Below, one piece after another: positions 37,101 to 44,991 of a stretch of 64,000 nt of DNA (its first letter is position 1; every line of letters starts with the position of its first letter). A model generated the notes under the pieces. It saw nothing but the letters and a program-made list of their open reading frames with translations. It was not told the DNA's origin and did no database searches. The position numbers and the translations under genes were made by a program. This stretch comes from Saturnia japonica (lineage: Eukaryota > Arthropoda > Insecta > Lepidoptera > Saturniidae), in assembly GCA_033032175.1 (NCBI GenBank), contig CM065321.1, forward strand, positions 7,524,501 through 7,588,500, read 5' to 3'.

Positions 37101-37295
37101 GACAGCGGTATTGCTAACTAAATGTCGTAATTGATTGCGTGTCCAATATCAGTGTTATTACGCCATGAACGATGTTTCTTGCGGCGTCTTACTCACTTTT
37201 TTTATGTCAGCATCTTCTTCGATTTCCACTTGTTGTTTTTCTTTTGGCGTTTTTACTGTAATGGTAATTTTTTTAGGGTCTTGTCCCTCTGCCAT
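16035..37295 (-). CDS. Ubqn: Ubiquilin (UBL-STI1-UBA proteasome shuttle), complete
   Basis: Eleven coding exons join to 1593 nt (530 residues plus stop): 37295-37197, 37071-36885, 32784-32687, 30117-29974, 28164-28026, 27829-27722, 26477-26212, 23193-23080, 19627-19400, 17341-17209 and 16111-16035. Every junction is GT-AG and in phase. Ubiquilins carry ubiquitinated clients to the proteasome and chaperone hydrophobic segments in the cytosol. The UBL domain spans about residues 10-80, STI1 repeats lie at about 129-222 and 290-405, and the UBA domain ([16 protein letters not shown]) at about 485-525. A GGGGGG stretch (exon 7) and a poly-Ala stretch (exon 9) are low-complexity linkers. The length is slightly short of the usual 540-600. 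The start was chosen because [15 protein letters not shown] matches family N termini. Introns are loaded with transposons, none inside an exon. Confidence 0.96.
16572..16966. mobile_element. Foldback/MITE element with arms over 100 bp
   Basis: The left arm starts GGGGTATTCC and runs through TTGCTGTTTCAGATTTTAGT to about 16715. The right arm, about 16840-16966, is its reverse complement and ends in GTGTACCCC. Both arms share CAGGTAAAAAA, CTGTTTCAGATTTTAGTAA and TGTCCTCGAT blocks. No coding capacity is seen. It sits in the last ubiquilin intron and resembles a non-autonomous DNA transposon of unknown superfamily. Confidence 0.8.
17209..17341 (-). CDS. Ubqn: Ubiquilin exon 10
   Basis: Encodes residues 462-505 plus one base: [12 protein letters not shown], then [19 protein letters not shown], the first helix and MGF loop of the UBA domain. 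Acceptor AATTCAG, donor GTGATC. Confidence 0.95.
17930..18245 (+). repeat. Dispersed repeat family E, copy 2
   Basis: Shares ACAAGATGGTGGCTCCCTT, TATATCACGCAAAAC and CATTTCAAGATTCCGCCAA blocks with the copy at 5925-6135. It lies in ubiquilin intron 9. Confidence 0.75.
18915..19150 (+). repeat. SINE-like repeat with tRNA-like head
   Basis: An A-box-like TAGTTCAGTTGG and a B-box-like GAGTTCGAATCCC are spaced as in a tRNA (18935-18990), followed by an unrelated body. It differs from the three-copy SINE family in this window. It lies in ubiquilin intron 9. Confidence 0.5.
19400..19627 (-). CDS. Ubqn: Ubiquilin exon 9
   Basis: Encodes residues 386-461: [15 protein letters not shown], then an Ala/Pro/Thr-rich linker with five consecutive Ala (GCT repeats) and [13 protein letters not shown]. 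Acceptor TTTTCAG, donor GTACTT. Confidence 0.95.
19741..21025 (+). mobile_element. mariner element, family 1, copy a
   Basis: Terminal inverted repeats GGTCCTTACATATGAAATT and its complement (AATTTCATATGTAAGGACC) are flanked by TA on both sides (19739-19740 and 21026-21027). Length is 1285 bp, typical of mariner. It lies in ubiquilin intron 8, in antisense orientation to the gene. A second copy with the same termini is at 28747-29915. Confidence 0.93.
19928..20949 (+). pseudogene. mariner transposase, broken by stops
   Basis: The frame begins [14 protein letters not shown] and shows the helix-turn-helix region, then [17 protein letters not shown] and [13 protein letters not shown], giving the D,D34D catalytic triad with correct spacing. 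A TAG at 20186-20188 interrupts the DNA-binding region and a TAA near 20894 truncates the C terminus ([12 protein letters not shown] continues in frame after it). Catalytic residues are intact, so this is a recently dead copy. Confidence 0.9.
21784..22909 (-). mobile_element. mariner element, family 2, copy a
   Basis: The right end, read inward, is GGTCGGGGAAAAAGTGTTTT, next to TA at 22910-22911. The left end, TGTTGGGGAAAAAC, follows TA at 21782-21783. Length is 1126 bp. The same termini bound the copy at 56614-57803. It lies in ubiquilin intron 8, in the same direction as the gene. Confidence 0.9.
22073..22680 (-). pseudogene. mariner transposase remnants, family 2
   Basis: Minus-strand frames give [16 protein letters not shown], then [34 protein letters not shown] and [16 protein letters not shown] in three different frames. 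The frames do not connect and parts are missing, so the transposase is dead. This is the SETMAR-like mariner type. Confidence 0.88.
23080..23193 (-). CDS. Ubqn: Ubiquilin exon 8
   Basis: Encodes residues 348-385 ([20 protein letters not shown], then [12 protein letters not shown]), fourth STI1 repeat. Acceptor CTTTCAG, donor GTAGGT. Confidence 0.95.
23295..23374 (+). repeat. Repeat family A, left piece split by Tc1 element
   Basis: The sequence TGTTTGTAATGCCAAAATAA through GCATATGAAAGTATACACGA matches 51712-51790 of another copy. The match stops at the TA target of the Tc1-like element and resumes after it at 25151. Confidence 0.75.
23377..25150 (+). mobile_element. Tc1-like transposon
   Basis: Ends CAGTGGTGGTCATATAATTA and the matching TAATTATACGACCACCACGG-type terminus, flanked by TA at 23375-23376 and 25151-25152. 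Length is 1774 bp. It lies in ubiquilin intron 7 and is inserted inside a family A repeat, so it is younger than that repeat. Confidence 0.92.
23741..24795 (+). pseudogene. Tc1-like transposase (DD34E), broken
   Basis: Starts [20 protein letters not shown] (paired-like HTH) and continues through [18 protein letters not shown] and PANSPDxNPTENLW, giving the D,D34E triad. In-frame stops occur near 23819, 23958, 24289, 24597 and 24716, and there is a frameshift between the HTH part and the frame starting near 23966. It cannot encode a working enzyme. Confidence 0.9.
25151..25560 (+). repeat. Repeat family A, right piece
   Basis: Contains GTAATCTCCGAAACGGTTCG, TTTCACTAATAGATAGCTAA and GGTGAATCAATTCGGGCG, and ends near AGATTCGCGTGGGC. 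It is the continuation of 23295-23374. The family may be Helitron-like, since several copies end in CAGCTAG next to T with no inverted repeats, but that is inference. Confidence 0.75.
26212..26477 (-). CDS. Ubqn: Ubiquilin exon 7
   Basis: Encodes residues 259-347. It starts with the variable linker (NPWQR followed by six Gly) and continues into the third STI1 repeat ([19 protein letters not shown], then [15 protein letters not shown]). Acceptor TTTTTTAG, donor GTATGT. Confidence 0.95.
26635..26875. repeat. Repeat family F, copy 1
   Basis: Shares GATTTCCT, AGTACTCTAACC-CAGT-GGTCCCATA, AGTTTTTGTGTAAAT and CATTTTCTTGC blocks, in the same order, with 28430-28660. The two copies sit in two neighbouring ubiquilin introns. 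No termini were recognised. Confidence 0.75.
27475..27615. repeat. Repeat family B, short copy
   Basis: The phrases GACAATTCTTATAGCCTAT and ATCCGGACATATAAAC match the repeated modules of the larger copy at 54700-55515. Confidence 0.65.
27722..27829 (-). CDS. Ubqn: Ubiquilin exon 6
   Basis: Encodes residues 223-258 and the first base of codon 259: [17 protein letters not shown] followed by [11 protein letters not shown], a highly conserved ubiquilin block. Acceptor CTTGCAG, donor GTAAAT. Confidence 0.95.
28026..28164 (-). CDS. Ubqn: Ubiquilin exon 5
   Basis: Encodes residues 177-222 plus one base: [19 protein letters not shown] and [19 protein letters not shown], second STI1 repeat. Acceptor TTGCAG, donor GTATGT. 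Confidence 0.96.
28430..28660. repeat. Repeat family F, copy 2
   Basis: Partner of 26635-26875 in the same orientation. It lies in ubiquilin intron 4, close to the mariner copy at 28747. Confidence 0.75.
28747..29915 (+). mobile_element. mariner element, family 1, copy b
   Basis: Termini GGTTCTTACATATGAAATTG and AATTTCATATGTAAGGGACC are flanked by TA (28745-28746 and 29916-29917). It has the same family, strand and host gene as the copy at 19741-21025, and lies in ubiquilin intron 4. It is more degraded than copy a. Confidence 0.92.
28882..29850 (+). pseudogene. mariner transposase, frameshifted copy
   Basis: Begins [18 protein letters not shown], with a stop near 28987, then continues in shifted frames through [14 protein letters not shown] and [13 protein letters not shown]. 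The region that should carry the second catalytic Asp reads QNNARR in the best frame, so that residue is lost. Confidence 0.88.
29974..30117 (-). CDS. Ubqn: Ubiquilin exon 4
   Basis: Encodes residues 129-176, first STI1 repeat ([18 protein letters not shown], then [12 protein letters not shown]). Acceptor TTTACAG, donor GTAAGT; phase 0 at both ends. Confidence 0.96.
30177..31400. mobile_element. DNA-transposon relic with CCCGAAA/TTTCGGGATT ends
   Basis: The left end (GGTCCCGAAAATTTCGGGAT) and the inverted right end (CAATCCCGATATCCCAGGAA, with GGCCGAAATCGAATTC) are imperfect inverted repeats about 1.2 kb apart. No transposase frame survives. The ends resemble hAT-type termini, which is a weak inference. 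It contains the pogo-type MITE at 30443-30838 and lies in ubiquilin intron 3. Confidence 0.5.
30443..30838. mobile_element. pogo/Tigger-type MITE
   Basis: Terminal inverted repeats CAGTGTAAACTCTTTATAAC and its complement are flanked by TA at 30441-30442 and 30839-30840. It is 396 bp with no ORF. Internal subrepeats of CGTTATA-type words lie near both ends. The TA target and CAGT start suit the pogo superfamily. It is nested inside the relic at 30177-31400. Confidence 0.85.
31475..31935 (-). repeat. Repeat family A, inverted copy
   Basis: Reverse-oriented relative of 25151-25560, with TTATTGTGGGTGGTCC, AGCGTAAGCCATTTAAGCG, GTTATCTACCGGTGAAAGTC and CGTTTCGGAGATTACC. It lies in ubiquilin intron 3. 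Confidence 0.8.
32687..32784 (-). CDS. Ubqn: Ubiquilin exon 3
   Basis: Encodes residues 96-128 ([18 protein letters not shown] and TFMDLQ), the conserved linker before the first STI1 repeat. Acceptor TTCCAG, donor GTAATC. Confidence 0.94.
33116..35168 (+). mobile_element. Tigger/pogo DNA transposon, near full length
   Basis: Ends CAGTCAAAACCGTTTACTGC and the complementary right end (AACAGATTTTGACTG) are flanked by TA at 33114-33115 and 35169-35170. Length is 2053 bp. It lies in ubiquilin intron 2, antisense to the gene. Confidence 0.92.
33531..35023 (+). pseudogene. Tigger-like transposase, two frameshifts
   Basis: Begins [18 protein letters not shown] with a pipsqueak-type HTH ([20 protein letters not shown]) and a shortened second HTH, where [11 protein letters not shown] replaces a longer family segment. 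The DDE domain follows, with [22 protein letters not shown] and LQPMDQG, the three Asp of the pogo superfamily. The frame shifts right after MDQG (34411-34436) and again near 34475, after which an acidic C-terminal region runs to a stop at 35023. Apart from these two breaks it is largely open. Confidence 0.9.
35169..36884. other. Remainder of ubiquilin intron 2, AT-rich
   Basis: No exon, transposon end or structured repeat was recognised in this stretch. Confidence 0.5.
36885..37071 (-). CDS. Ubqn: Ubiquilin exon 2
   Basis: Encodes residues 34-95 plus one base. It completes the UBL domain ([19 protein letters not shown], then [10 protein letters not shown]). Acceptor TTTTAG, donor GTACCA. 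The following intron, about 4.1 kb, contains the Tigger element. Confidence 0.95.
37197..37295 (-). CDS. Ubqn: Ubiquilin exon 1
   Basis: Encodes residues 1-33, from MAEGQDPKK through the first strands of the UBL domain ([10 protein letters not shown]). The donor GTGAGT follows; phase 0. Confidence 0.93.
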
Positions 37296-37660
37296 TTTGG
37301 CAAATCTAGAGTGACTCTGTACTTTGGCGGAAAAGTAGAAATATGTACTAGAAATATAGAATTTGACGATTTGCGCTGGGTTGACGGCTGAAGTTCTGGT
37401 ACAATAGAGAAATCTTTCGGTATGTAAACTTTAACCTTATAAATGACAGTGCAATTCTATGTTTTATACAGGTGACTTTTAGTTCATTTTAGCAATTTAG
37501 CTTTATTGCAATAGGTTAGATATTTTCTTGCTGTCTATACACACGCATACATTCCTCTAACATGTCTATGGTATGATAGTATTGCCCAAAGATAAATCAA
37601 AGTATTGCCTAGTATTATTAATAACACCAAAAATTACGCTTGAAAATCCATTGCTTACTG

Positions 37661-38357
37661 TTTAGGTTAAAATCTATAGAGCGTACTTAGTCTTAGATCA
37701 GCCTTAGCTTAGCTCAAACTTTGCTAAGAATTTACTCAGCGCAATCTTAGCATTTGAATTTATAGTCGTTTTGGAAGAATCTGGAAGGTAACTGTCAATT
37801 AACGTTTCGATACCTCATCTGGACTGTTAAATTTCTTCAAGTCAAACAAATAAATTATTAATCACGAATTATGTATAGAAAATGAAAAAGCTATTTAAAA
37901 TAGAATTTAAATTATGTAATTGTACAAAATTCAACTTGCTTTAAAGTAAAAATGAGAGATTATTCGTACATAAAATAAAAAGATTGAAATTTCAAACCAC
38001 TAACGAGAAACAACCGCAAACAACAGGAATAACAAAACGTGTACGTAATAAGAACAGTCATTTCTGAGTAGTATAATTGTTATTTATCTCTGGTATCCAG
38101 TAAGAATCTAGCAATACAGATAATTTAAAAGTGTATAAAAGTGACACTGTTAGGTCACTAGTAGGCTATACAATTTTTTTTTAAGTCATATATTACCCAA
38201 GTTTTCCGTAAGTCGTCGAATTCGATGACTTGAACTTTACTCAGGCATAGATGAGCTGAGCTAATCCTAATGCTAAGATTGCGACTATAAATTTCAATTT
38301 CGGAACTTAAGGCTGAGCTAAGACTGGGTACGCTCTACAGATTTCAACCTCAGTGTC
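37661..38357. mobile_element. Foldback/MITE upstream of ubiquilin
   Basis: The left arm (AGGTTAAAATCTATAGAGCG, then CAATCTTAGCATTTGAATTT and TATAGTCG) is mirrored by the right arm at about 38240-38355 (CGACTATAAATTTCAATTTC, CTGAGCTAAGACT, CGCTCTACAGATTTCAACC). The arms are about 100 bp with mismatches and the spacer is about 450 bp. No coding capacity. No clear target duplication was seen. Confidence 0.75.
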
Positions 38358-38589
38358 AACTGAAAGATTTGAAAATATAAATATAATCAGTGAAGTTTAA
38401 TAAGTATAGTAATTAGTAAGTATAAAAGTTTAAAATTAAATGAAAAATACCATCATTCTCTGGCTATCTAGGGTAGGTATTTAATAGACATCATGTAGGT
38501 ATATTTGTAAAATCAATCAACTTTCGACACCAGAGATAAATAACAATTATTCGGCGATCTAGTATTATTATTCTGTGAATTGGGGATGT

Positions 38590-39074
38590 TAAGCCTCAGG
38601 GTGGCCCTAGAGATACTGCGGCCCTATTTTTTCATGGGCCACGGTGCGGGCTTTCGTGGGCTCGGACCGCAGGTAGCCGGGGCAGCGGTGGCACTTGGTC
38701 GGCTCGGTCGGTGAATTCACCCATTCACCCCGAACCGCCACATGCCATGAATGCGATGCTGTCGAAGACTCGGCGCAGCACTCTCTTTCTAAGTGCGCTG
38801 ATCCTCTAAGCGGCCCTCTCCGTCAAAGACGAACGGGTGGCTGGAGGAGGCGTTTCATACGCCAACTCCCGCCACCCTAACCGAATATGGGGAGACGGGT
38901 CGGGGGGCCCAGCTTCCCATTGCACAGGTTCGGTGGACGGAGGAGACAACTAGGGTGTACTAAGTTGCGCCGGATGGTACACCGTGGAGTTTTAGTGAGT
39001 AGGAGTCTCACATAACCACCCGTCCCTCCAAGCGGGTGTGTACCCATGACGGGTTCCTCCACGTAAAAAAAAAA
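38590..39074 (+). mobile_element. R1-like LINE, 3' end fragment
   Basis: A short frame encodes CHECDAVEDSAQHSLSKC, the C-terminal CCHC knuckle seen in R1-type elements, then a basic GC-rich tail, a stop and a 3' UTR closed by an A-run (39065-39074). It is GC-rich against an AT-rich background. Everything 5' of the knuckle is missing. Confidence 0.7.
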
Positions 39075-40135
39075 TGGTTCATACAAAAGTGCCATAGAAC
39101 TAATAAAATTTGGAGTGCCACAGGGTAGTATTCTTGGGCCCACCCTTTTCATAATCTATATGAATGACATAATCAACCTCCAAATTCAGAACGCCGAAAT
39201 TATTTGTTATGCTGATGACGCAGTGATCCTTTTTAATAGGAAGAACTGAGAAAGTACAGTTGACATAAGAGAAAAAGACATGAAAATGGCTTCAGACTGA
39301 TTTCGTGCTAATCTATTGACCCTCAACAGTAAAAGAACGCAATTACTCTGTTACCATAAAACCGCCTTATCGAAAACATCTTTTAATCCCGTTATAAGAA
39401 TTTATTCTTGTAAAAACTACCCTACCAATTCCTGTAACTGTGACACCACTCAGCGCACTCTTACGTAATCAGGTACCTAGGTTTGTTGGTAGTCAATAAA
39501 TTGCGTATAATCATCACATTCACAAGCTCTCTACTAGAGTTAAATATCTATTTATATTTTTTTTTTAACTCCGCAACTGTGCTGATAGCCCACTGTTAAC
39601 AATGATTTACTTAGCGTTATGCCGGTCAGTGATCAGCTATTGCACCACAGTGTGAGGCAGCACGGCGAAGACCACTATGTTGGTAATCGAAAAAGCGCAA
39701 AGGTCTGTGTTGAAAGGGATGTTAAAAAAACCCTTTCGATTTCCAATAGTAACTCTTTCTTTCCAACTCTTTAAGTAATAAACGCATTTTTAATTTACTA
39801 GTAAAAAGAACACTTTACAGTTTTTTAAGCGTTTTGGGGATTACATAAGGGCTTCAACATATAACGCCATCATTAAACACTGCAGTACCTACTCTTAAAG
39901 ATTGTTAAAGGTTTCAAAAGGTTAAAGTACCCTAATTTTAAAGTTTTTAAATTTCATTGTATAGCGTTTTGTTTGATTTTAATTAGTACTTTTTTGTGTT
40001 TTGTTAAGTTTATAATAACTCTCTTTAGTTTAGCCTACGTAACTTTTTAATTATTTTATGTAATTGTTAACTGGTTTCTCGCGATACAGGCGAAGCCTAG
40101 TGCGAGGACCCCTGGTAATATTGTTTTAAATTGTG
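39075..40135 (+). mobile_element. LINE reverse transcriptase fragment with 3' end
   Basis: Encodes FGVPQGSILGPTLFIIYMND and CYADDAVILFN (catalytic YADD near 39208), with a stop at 39247-39249, then further relic blocks at about 39570-39760 (SYCTTVWGS, LKKPFRFP) in another frame. The 3' part ends with GGCGAAGCCTAGTGCGAGG near 40090. It starts abruptly after the A-run of the R1-like fragment. Clade not assigned. Confidence 0.72.
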
Positions 40136-41489
40136 GTACGTTATCTTTAAATCTACCAACTTTTTGGTAAATCTACCTATTTTGCCTCCAACCTATCTAT
40201 CTACCAGTACGAACCTTAAATCTATTTTCTATCTTAAATCTATCTATTTTCAAAATATGTACTGAGAATCAATATTTAAAGTTATTTTTAATAACGTTTG
40301 AATTGAACCCCACGTGTACGGTGTAACAGAACCGGAATTCTACTTCGAGGCTAGTTTTTAAACATTAATTGTATCTTTTTTACTTTACAGTATGATTTAA
40401 CTAATACTTTTTTGGACTATGCATAGAAAACATTGCCAAATTGGAAAAAAGTGAAGAACCATGAGGTTCCCTCTCACAGAAAGCAATGTGGATTCTACAC
40501 CTGAAGAGTTTTGAAAGCCTGTTTCATCTGACCAGTACCCAATTTTCCCTTGCTATACAAATGTATGAGAAAATGATGCGCTTTCCATCATAGCAGTGCT
40601 AACGTTGAGCCTTATGAGACTGTTTTCTTCTATCAAAAATATATAAACCTGTCAGAGAAATAGATTTTGCACAGACACTAAGGGAAGGCTGCATGAAGTA
40701 TAAAAAAAAAACTAAAAACGAGCATCCTAGTTCAGAACATTTAAGACTTTTTTAAATAAATTACTTTTGTAGCAGTTCTTAATTTAAATATTTAATCTTT
40801 GAAATCTATTCAACTAGGGTGCTAGGGTGAGTAGATAGAACTACCGAATTTTCATTCTACTGTCTATCAATTTCTACCAATTTTTGCCACTTCTAACTAT
40901 TTTCTAAAATTTAAGTTGGCAGCACTGACTGTGACAAAACAAAAACAAAAACAGTTTTCAACATAGACCAATAACCAGAGGACCAATAACCAGAGGATAG
41001 ACGACCATCTTAGAACAATCGTTTTGTTTCGTTAGCGAGGTGATTTACACATATTCACAGACGATACACATACACAACTTTCTATAGATACCAATTTATA
41101 CATTTCATTCATGATTGATATCTCCATCGCATTTACTCTTGAAGTGGCCTAATGAGCCGTCCGCTACCTCTCTCTTTCCCTCATTATATTTGTATATATG
41201 GTACTTGTCAAATTACGTTAGTGATGGAATCATACATTTAAATCGGTACTTTACGGTAAATAAGTAAACTAGTGATGTACTTTCGTGTCAATCGGTATTT
41301 TACTAAACAAATTATCGGTTTTTATCGATATTTTTGCGACGGCAACCATTTTACCAGATTTATCAAACTGAATCTTAAAATAAAAGAAACGTAAGGATTA
41401 CATAATATTTATTCTTATTGGGATTTACAAATATTAACATGCCATAAAACTTTCCCTTCATACTTCACGGGCTTAGGACCGGCTTTATG

Positions 41490-41725
41490 CATTGTTTTAA
41501 AACCTCAGACCTAGGAATTTCGGCAGGATCTTGAAGTGTTGTGGTGGTTTTTATTTTAATTCATACCTTATGTTGGCTCTATATTGTGTAATTTTGGCGA
41601 CATTTTACGTGATGTAGTTTGGTTATTTTGCACAAGTGGATTATAAATACCTAACTGGGAACATGCATTTTAAGTTCACATAAAACTCCCTGTAAAATTT
41701 TAAAAATGGAGCCTCGATCTTGTTG
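41490..41725 (-). repeat. Dispersed repeat family E, inverted copy
   Basis: Reverse complement of the 5925-6135 block order: GGATCTTGAAGTGTTGTGG, GCGACATTTTACGTGATGTA, then AAAATGGAGCCTCGATCTTG. Confidence 0.7.
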
Positions 41726-41894
41726 AAGCTATGTTTGAATATTGCAAGATAGATAATTACATTTGGGTAAATACTTATTGTTTAACATTGACTTTGGCTG
41801 AAATGTGTAATAACAGTACGAACAGTTGCCATTCAATAAAAGAAAGACGGAGCGCATGGAACTAAAAGTGAAACCAGAAAAAAAAATACAAAAT

Positions 41895-42230
41895 GGAACA
41901 TTATTACAATTAAATGATCATAAGAATTAAAATATTACCATAAAACAATAGTTATTAAAAGTATATAAAATAATTTCTTAATATGACTCATGAATGTAGA
42001 CAAAAACTACAGAAATAACAGAATTAATCATCAATATAAAAATCAATCGCTCACAACGTATTTCTCAATATTATTACAGACAGGGAAAACAAATTTATAT
42101 TACAATTAATTAATTAAGATCATAAGAATAAAAACATTACAAAATATTAACATAAAACAAAAGTTATTAAAAGTATACTTATAAAATAATTTTCTTAATA
42201 TGAATCATGAATGTTGTTAAAAAAACACCA
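41895..42230. repeat. Imperfect tandem duplication, about 190 bp unit
   Basis: The series ATTACAATTAA, GATCATAAGAAT, CATAAAACAA-AGTTATTAAAAGTATA and TTCTTAATATGA-TCATGAATGT occurs twice in the same order. Confidence 0.75.
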
Positions 42231-43110
42231 GACAAATTTGCATGCTTCATAAAATATTTGTATGAATAATTAGTAAATATTACACATAATGCCTAATTAA
42301 GTAATTAGAAACAAAGAAAATATGCTAGATTATGACATGATTACATATTAGAATTACATAATTATTATTTACCTTAAAAATCATAAAAATACATGTGAGT
42401 ATATTCATGCATCTTTTAAATTTTATTTTATAATTGATTCTGATTTAATCAATCAATGTTATATTATGTACATTAGATAACTAAGAACATTACCTAATAA
42501 TAACAATGAATTATTAATAATATATTACAACTAGTAGTAGTACTATATTTTAAAAACAATGTAAACAAAATTTGCATACTCGTTAGAATTAACTATGAGG
42601 CATACTGTAGGAATTCTGTTAGTAATTGCATAGTGATATATTTTGCAAAGGCATAGTAGATATAGGTATCTAGATCCAGTAATAATATATCTATACATAA
42701 TAATAGTTAATAGAGGAATTAAAATAAAGACAATTTTAGTTGCAGAAACTATGATAATAATAAGTAGTACCTATACAGTTAAATATGATTATGTAGTACT
42801 ACGCCTTCTAACTGATCTGTAACTAAATACTTTTGTAGCTTTAGTATGGATTAAACTTTCCATTTCTACATCTTTAGATCTGGAATCAATATTATGCATT
42901 CGTCTGTTAAAATTAATGCCACCATTGTTTTACTTGCATTCTAATAAATAACAAATAACCAAAAAGCTTTGAGAAAAGTTTCTTTGTGCATCTCACAATT
43001 GTACAATGTAGTATCAATTTTTTGTTCCAATGAACATTCTCAGGGGGAATAAAATTCTCTATGAATTCAGTGTCCTCAGTTTGAAAATTATCAATGTATG
43101 ATCCATATTT

Positions 43111-44475
43111 TTATTGGTTTACTAAATTTTGAAGGGTACCTAACATTTTGTCATCATCATTAGCACAATTTGTAAATAATGACTTACCAGTAGTGATGTT
43201 ATTAATTAATAAAGTTTTATAAGCCGAGACAAAGTGAGTACAATCTGGGTTGGTATTGAAATTACCATGTGCTCTTATTAGACCAAAAAATTTTTCTAAT
43301 GGATATTGGTTTAGTTGTCTGAGACTTCAAAATTTTACACCCTCAATAGAGCGTAAATCAGACCACAGATGTTTCATAGTTTTAATATTATGCATAAAAT
43401 GCTTCAGTGACAAAGGCTTGCTTTCCCTTTCAACGGAAGAATCAAACCGCATTGAATTTAGTTTCTTCACAGCATTATTCCAGAAATCTATGTGTTCAGA
43501 ATTTAAAGATAGAGCATGTTGCAATTTATAACCAGAGTGACCAAAACGATTTAAACTATCAAACAAATCATTTATAAATAAAAGTATTTCTACTGTGAAA
43601 AGATCATTATCAATATCCACATTCGGAATAGAATATTCATGCTCCTGTAGAAAAAGCGGGGACTTCATATAAACTTCAAGCAATGTAGCCACTTGTCTGC
43701 TGAATACTTGAGCAGCTAGTTTGACCTGGAAATATACAATAAAGTAATTTTATTTATAAAATAAAAAAATAATGCGGGGCAAAGCTAGTATCCATAATAT
43801 ACAGACGAAGTCGCGGGTACCAGCTAGTAAATATATATTCAGTAGTATTGGAGATGAAAATGACTAAAATATGTTATCTCTTTAGTATGGGCAATCATAC
43901 ATCACTTTTGTCAAGCAAAGTGGTCATTTTATAAACTTCACATGCGACTGGGATTTTAATAATTTTACTTACATAGGTACATAGTGTATATAAATGATTT
44001 CACGCCTATACAGGTTGATTTTTGAGATGGGTCAGTGAGAATTTTACTTACCTTCATTTTATCATATGATGTAGGTTTAACATGTTTGTCGGTGAGTTTA
44101 GTGCTTCTTGCTCGTCCACCATTTCCATCTACTTTATAAAGAATTTCAATGTACTCCCACTTAGCACGCCGATTACCGATGAGAAGATCTTTCTTCTAAA
44201 AATTATTGCGAAAACATTTTAGTAAATGAGGTACATCATAGATGTGATATAGCCGGTTACTATTAATGTTATAGGAAACATTATTATCATTGTAGCCTTC
44301 ACTGCGTACAAGTTCTCTATTTGAGTCCGATATTATTAGCTGCAACATTGGCAGAGCTTGGATCACTAACTGTGGCTCTAACTATGAATCCAGCTTTAAA
44401 AATTGCAAATACTACCTCCTTGATAATATTCTTTAAAACAAATGTTTTTACTCCATCTCGAGCAAATTAACAATT
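43111..44475 (-). pseudogene. P-element/THAP9-like transposase relic
   Basis: Minus-strand frames, in order, read FVLKNIIKEVVFAIFKAGF, IVRATVSDPSSANVAANN, IYDVPHLLKCFRNNF, then STKLTDKHVKP and DKMK, followed by an intron (44051 GTAAGT to CCAG at 43726). VKLAAQVFSRQVATLLEV comes next, with a helical part, then LNQYPLEKFFGLIRAHGNFN. These blocks and their order match P-element transposases and the vertebrate THAP9 protein. Breaks: a frameshift and stop near 44320, TAG in NNF*KKDL near 44197, TGA in VKF*SLRQ near 43329, and the final stop 43113-43111. No THAP zinc finger or terminal repeats were found. It lies head-to-head with the TTLL gene. Confidence 0.85.
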
Positions 44476-44529
44476 CCACAAATTAACAAATATAAAATGT
44501 TTAATAATGTTAATTATGAACAACGAACA

Positions 44530-44600
44530 ATGGCGGTTCAATTTGTTTTGTCAATTTTGACAATTCCAATGAAAATGGCGGCCACAGACCAATATGGCGG
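44530..44600. promoter_or_regulatory. Cluster of three ATGGCGG (YY1/Pho-type) sites
   Basis: ATGGCGG occurs at 44530-44536, 44575-44581 and 44594-44600, all on the plus strand. The middle one, AAAATGGCGGCCA, fits the YY1/Pleiohomeotic consensus well. The cluster is about 390 bp upstream of the proposed TTLL start codon, in otherwise AT-rich DNA, so it may be part of the TTLL promoter. Binding is inferred from the motif only. Confidence 0.5.
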
Positions 44601-44985
44601 AAGAATATCAATGAATATGCCTTTGTGTGAGTATTTCTTTGTGTGAAAGAGAAACGTAGCGGGTACGCTTATGGATTTTTCCCATGTTGAGTGAAATAGA
44701 TGCGCGAGCTTTTCGTGTTAAAATATATAGGCGAGTTGACAGAGCCTGGTTTTCAATATGATGTCTTACACAAAATTTCAATGAAATTTCTTCCTTTTTA
44801 GGTTTGGTAAGCGAGTATTTTGTATCAAATGAAAGATCATATGGCAAATTACATAACCCGTTACATTTCCTTTTTTCAGCGCAGTTTTGATTTATAGAGA
44901 GCAATATTGTATTATTGTCGCTACAAATAGCCAATAGGATGCACACAAGCACCTAGATATTAGTCACCCTTTTAAAATTAATAAT

Positions 44986-44991
44986 ATGGAG
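44986..44991 (+). CDS. TTLL6: TTLL exon 1 (start codon, tentative)
   Basis: ATG GAG followed by donor GTAAGT. It joins in phase to exon 2 (MEVELQNALLREE). Such a short coding exon is unusual, so the real start could lie elsewhere. Confidence 0.5.

Larger units (their letters stand above)
40136..43110. other. AT-rich intergenic DNA
   Basis: No gene was recognised. It holds an inverted family E repeat (41490-41725) and an imperfect tandem duplication (41895-42230). GACCAATAACCAGAG is repeated twice near 40965-40995. Confidence 0.5.

Noticed and set aside
44608..44952. Minus-strand 114-codon ORF between the P relic and TTLL
   Set aside because: No recognisable domain, no THAP C2CH pattern and no clear splice context. 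It may be 5' untranslated or promoter DNA.
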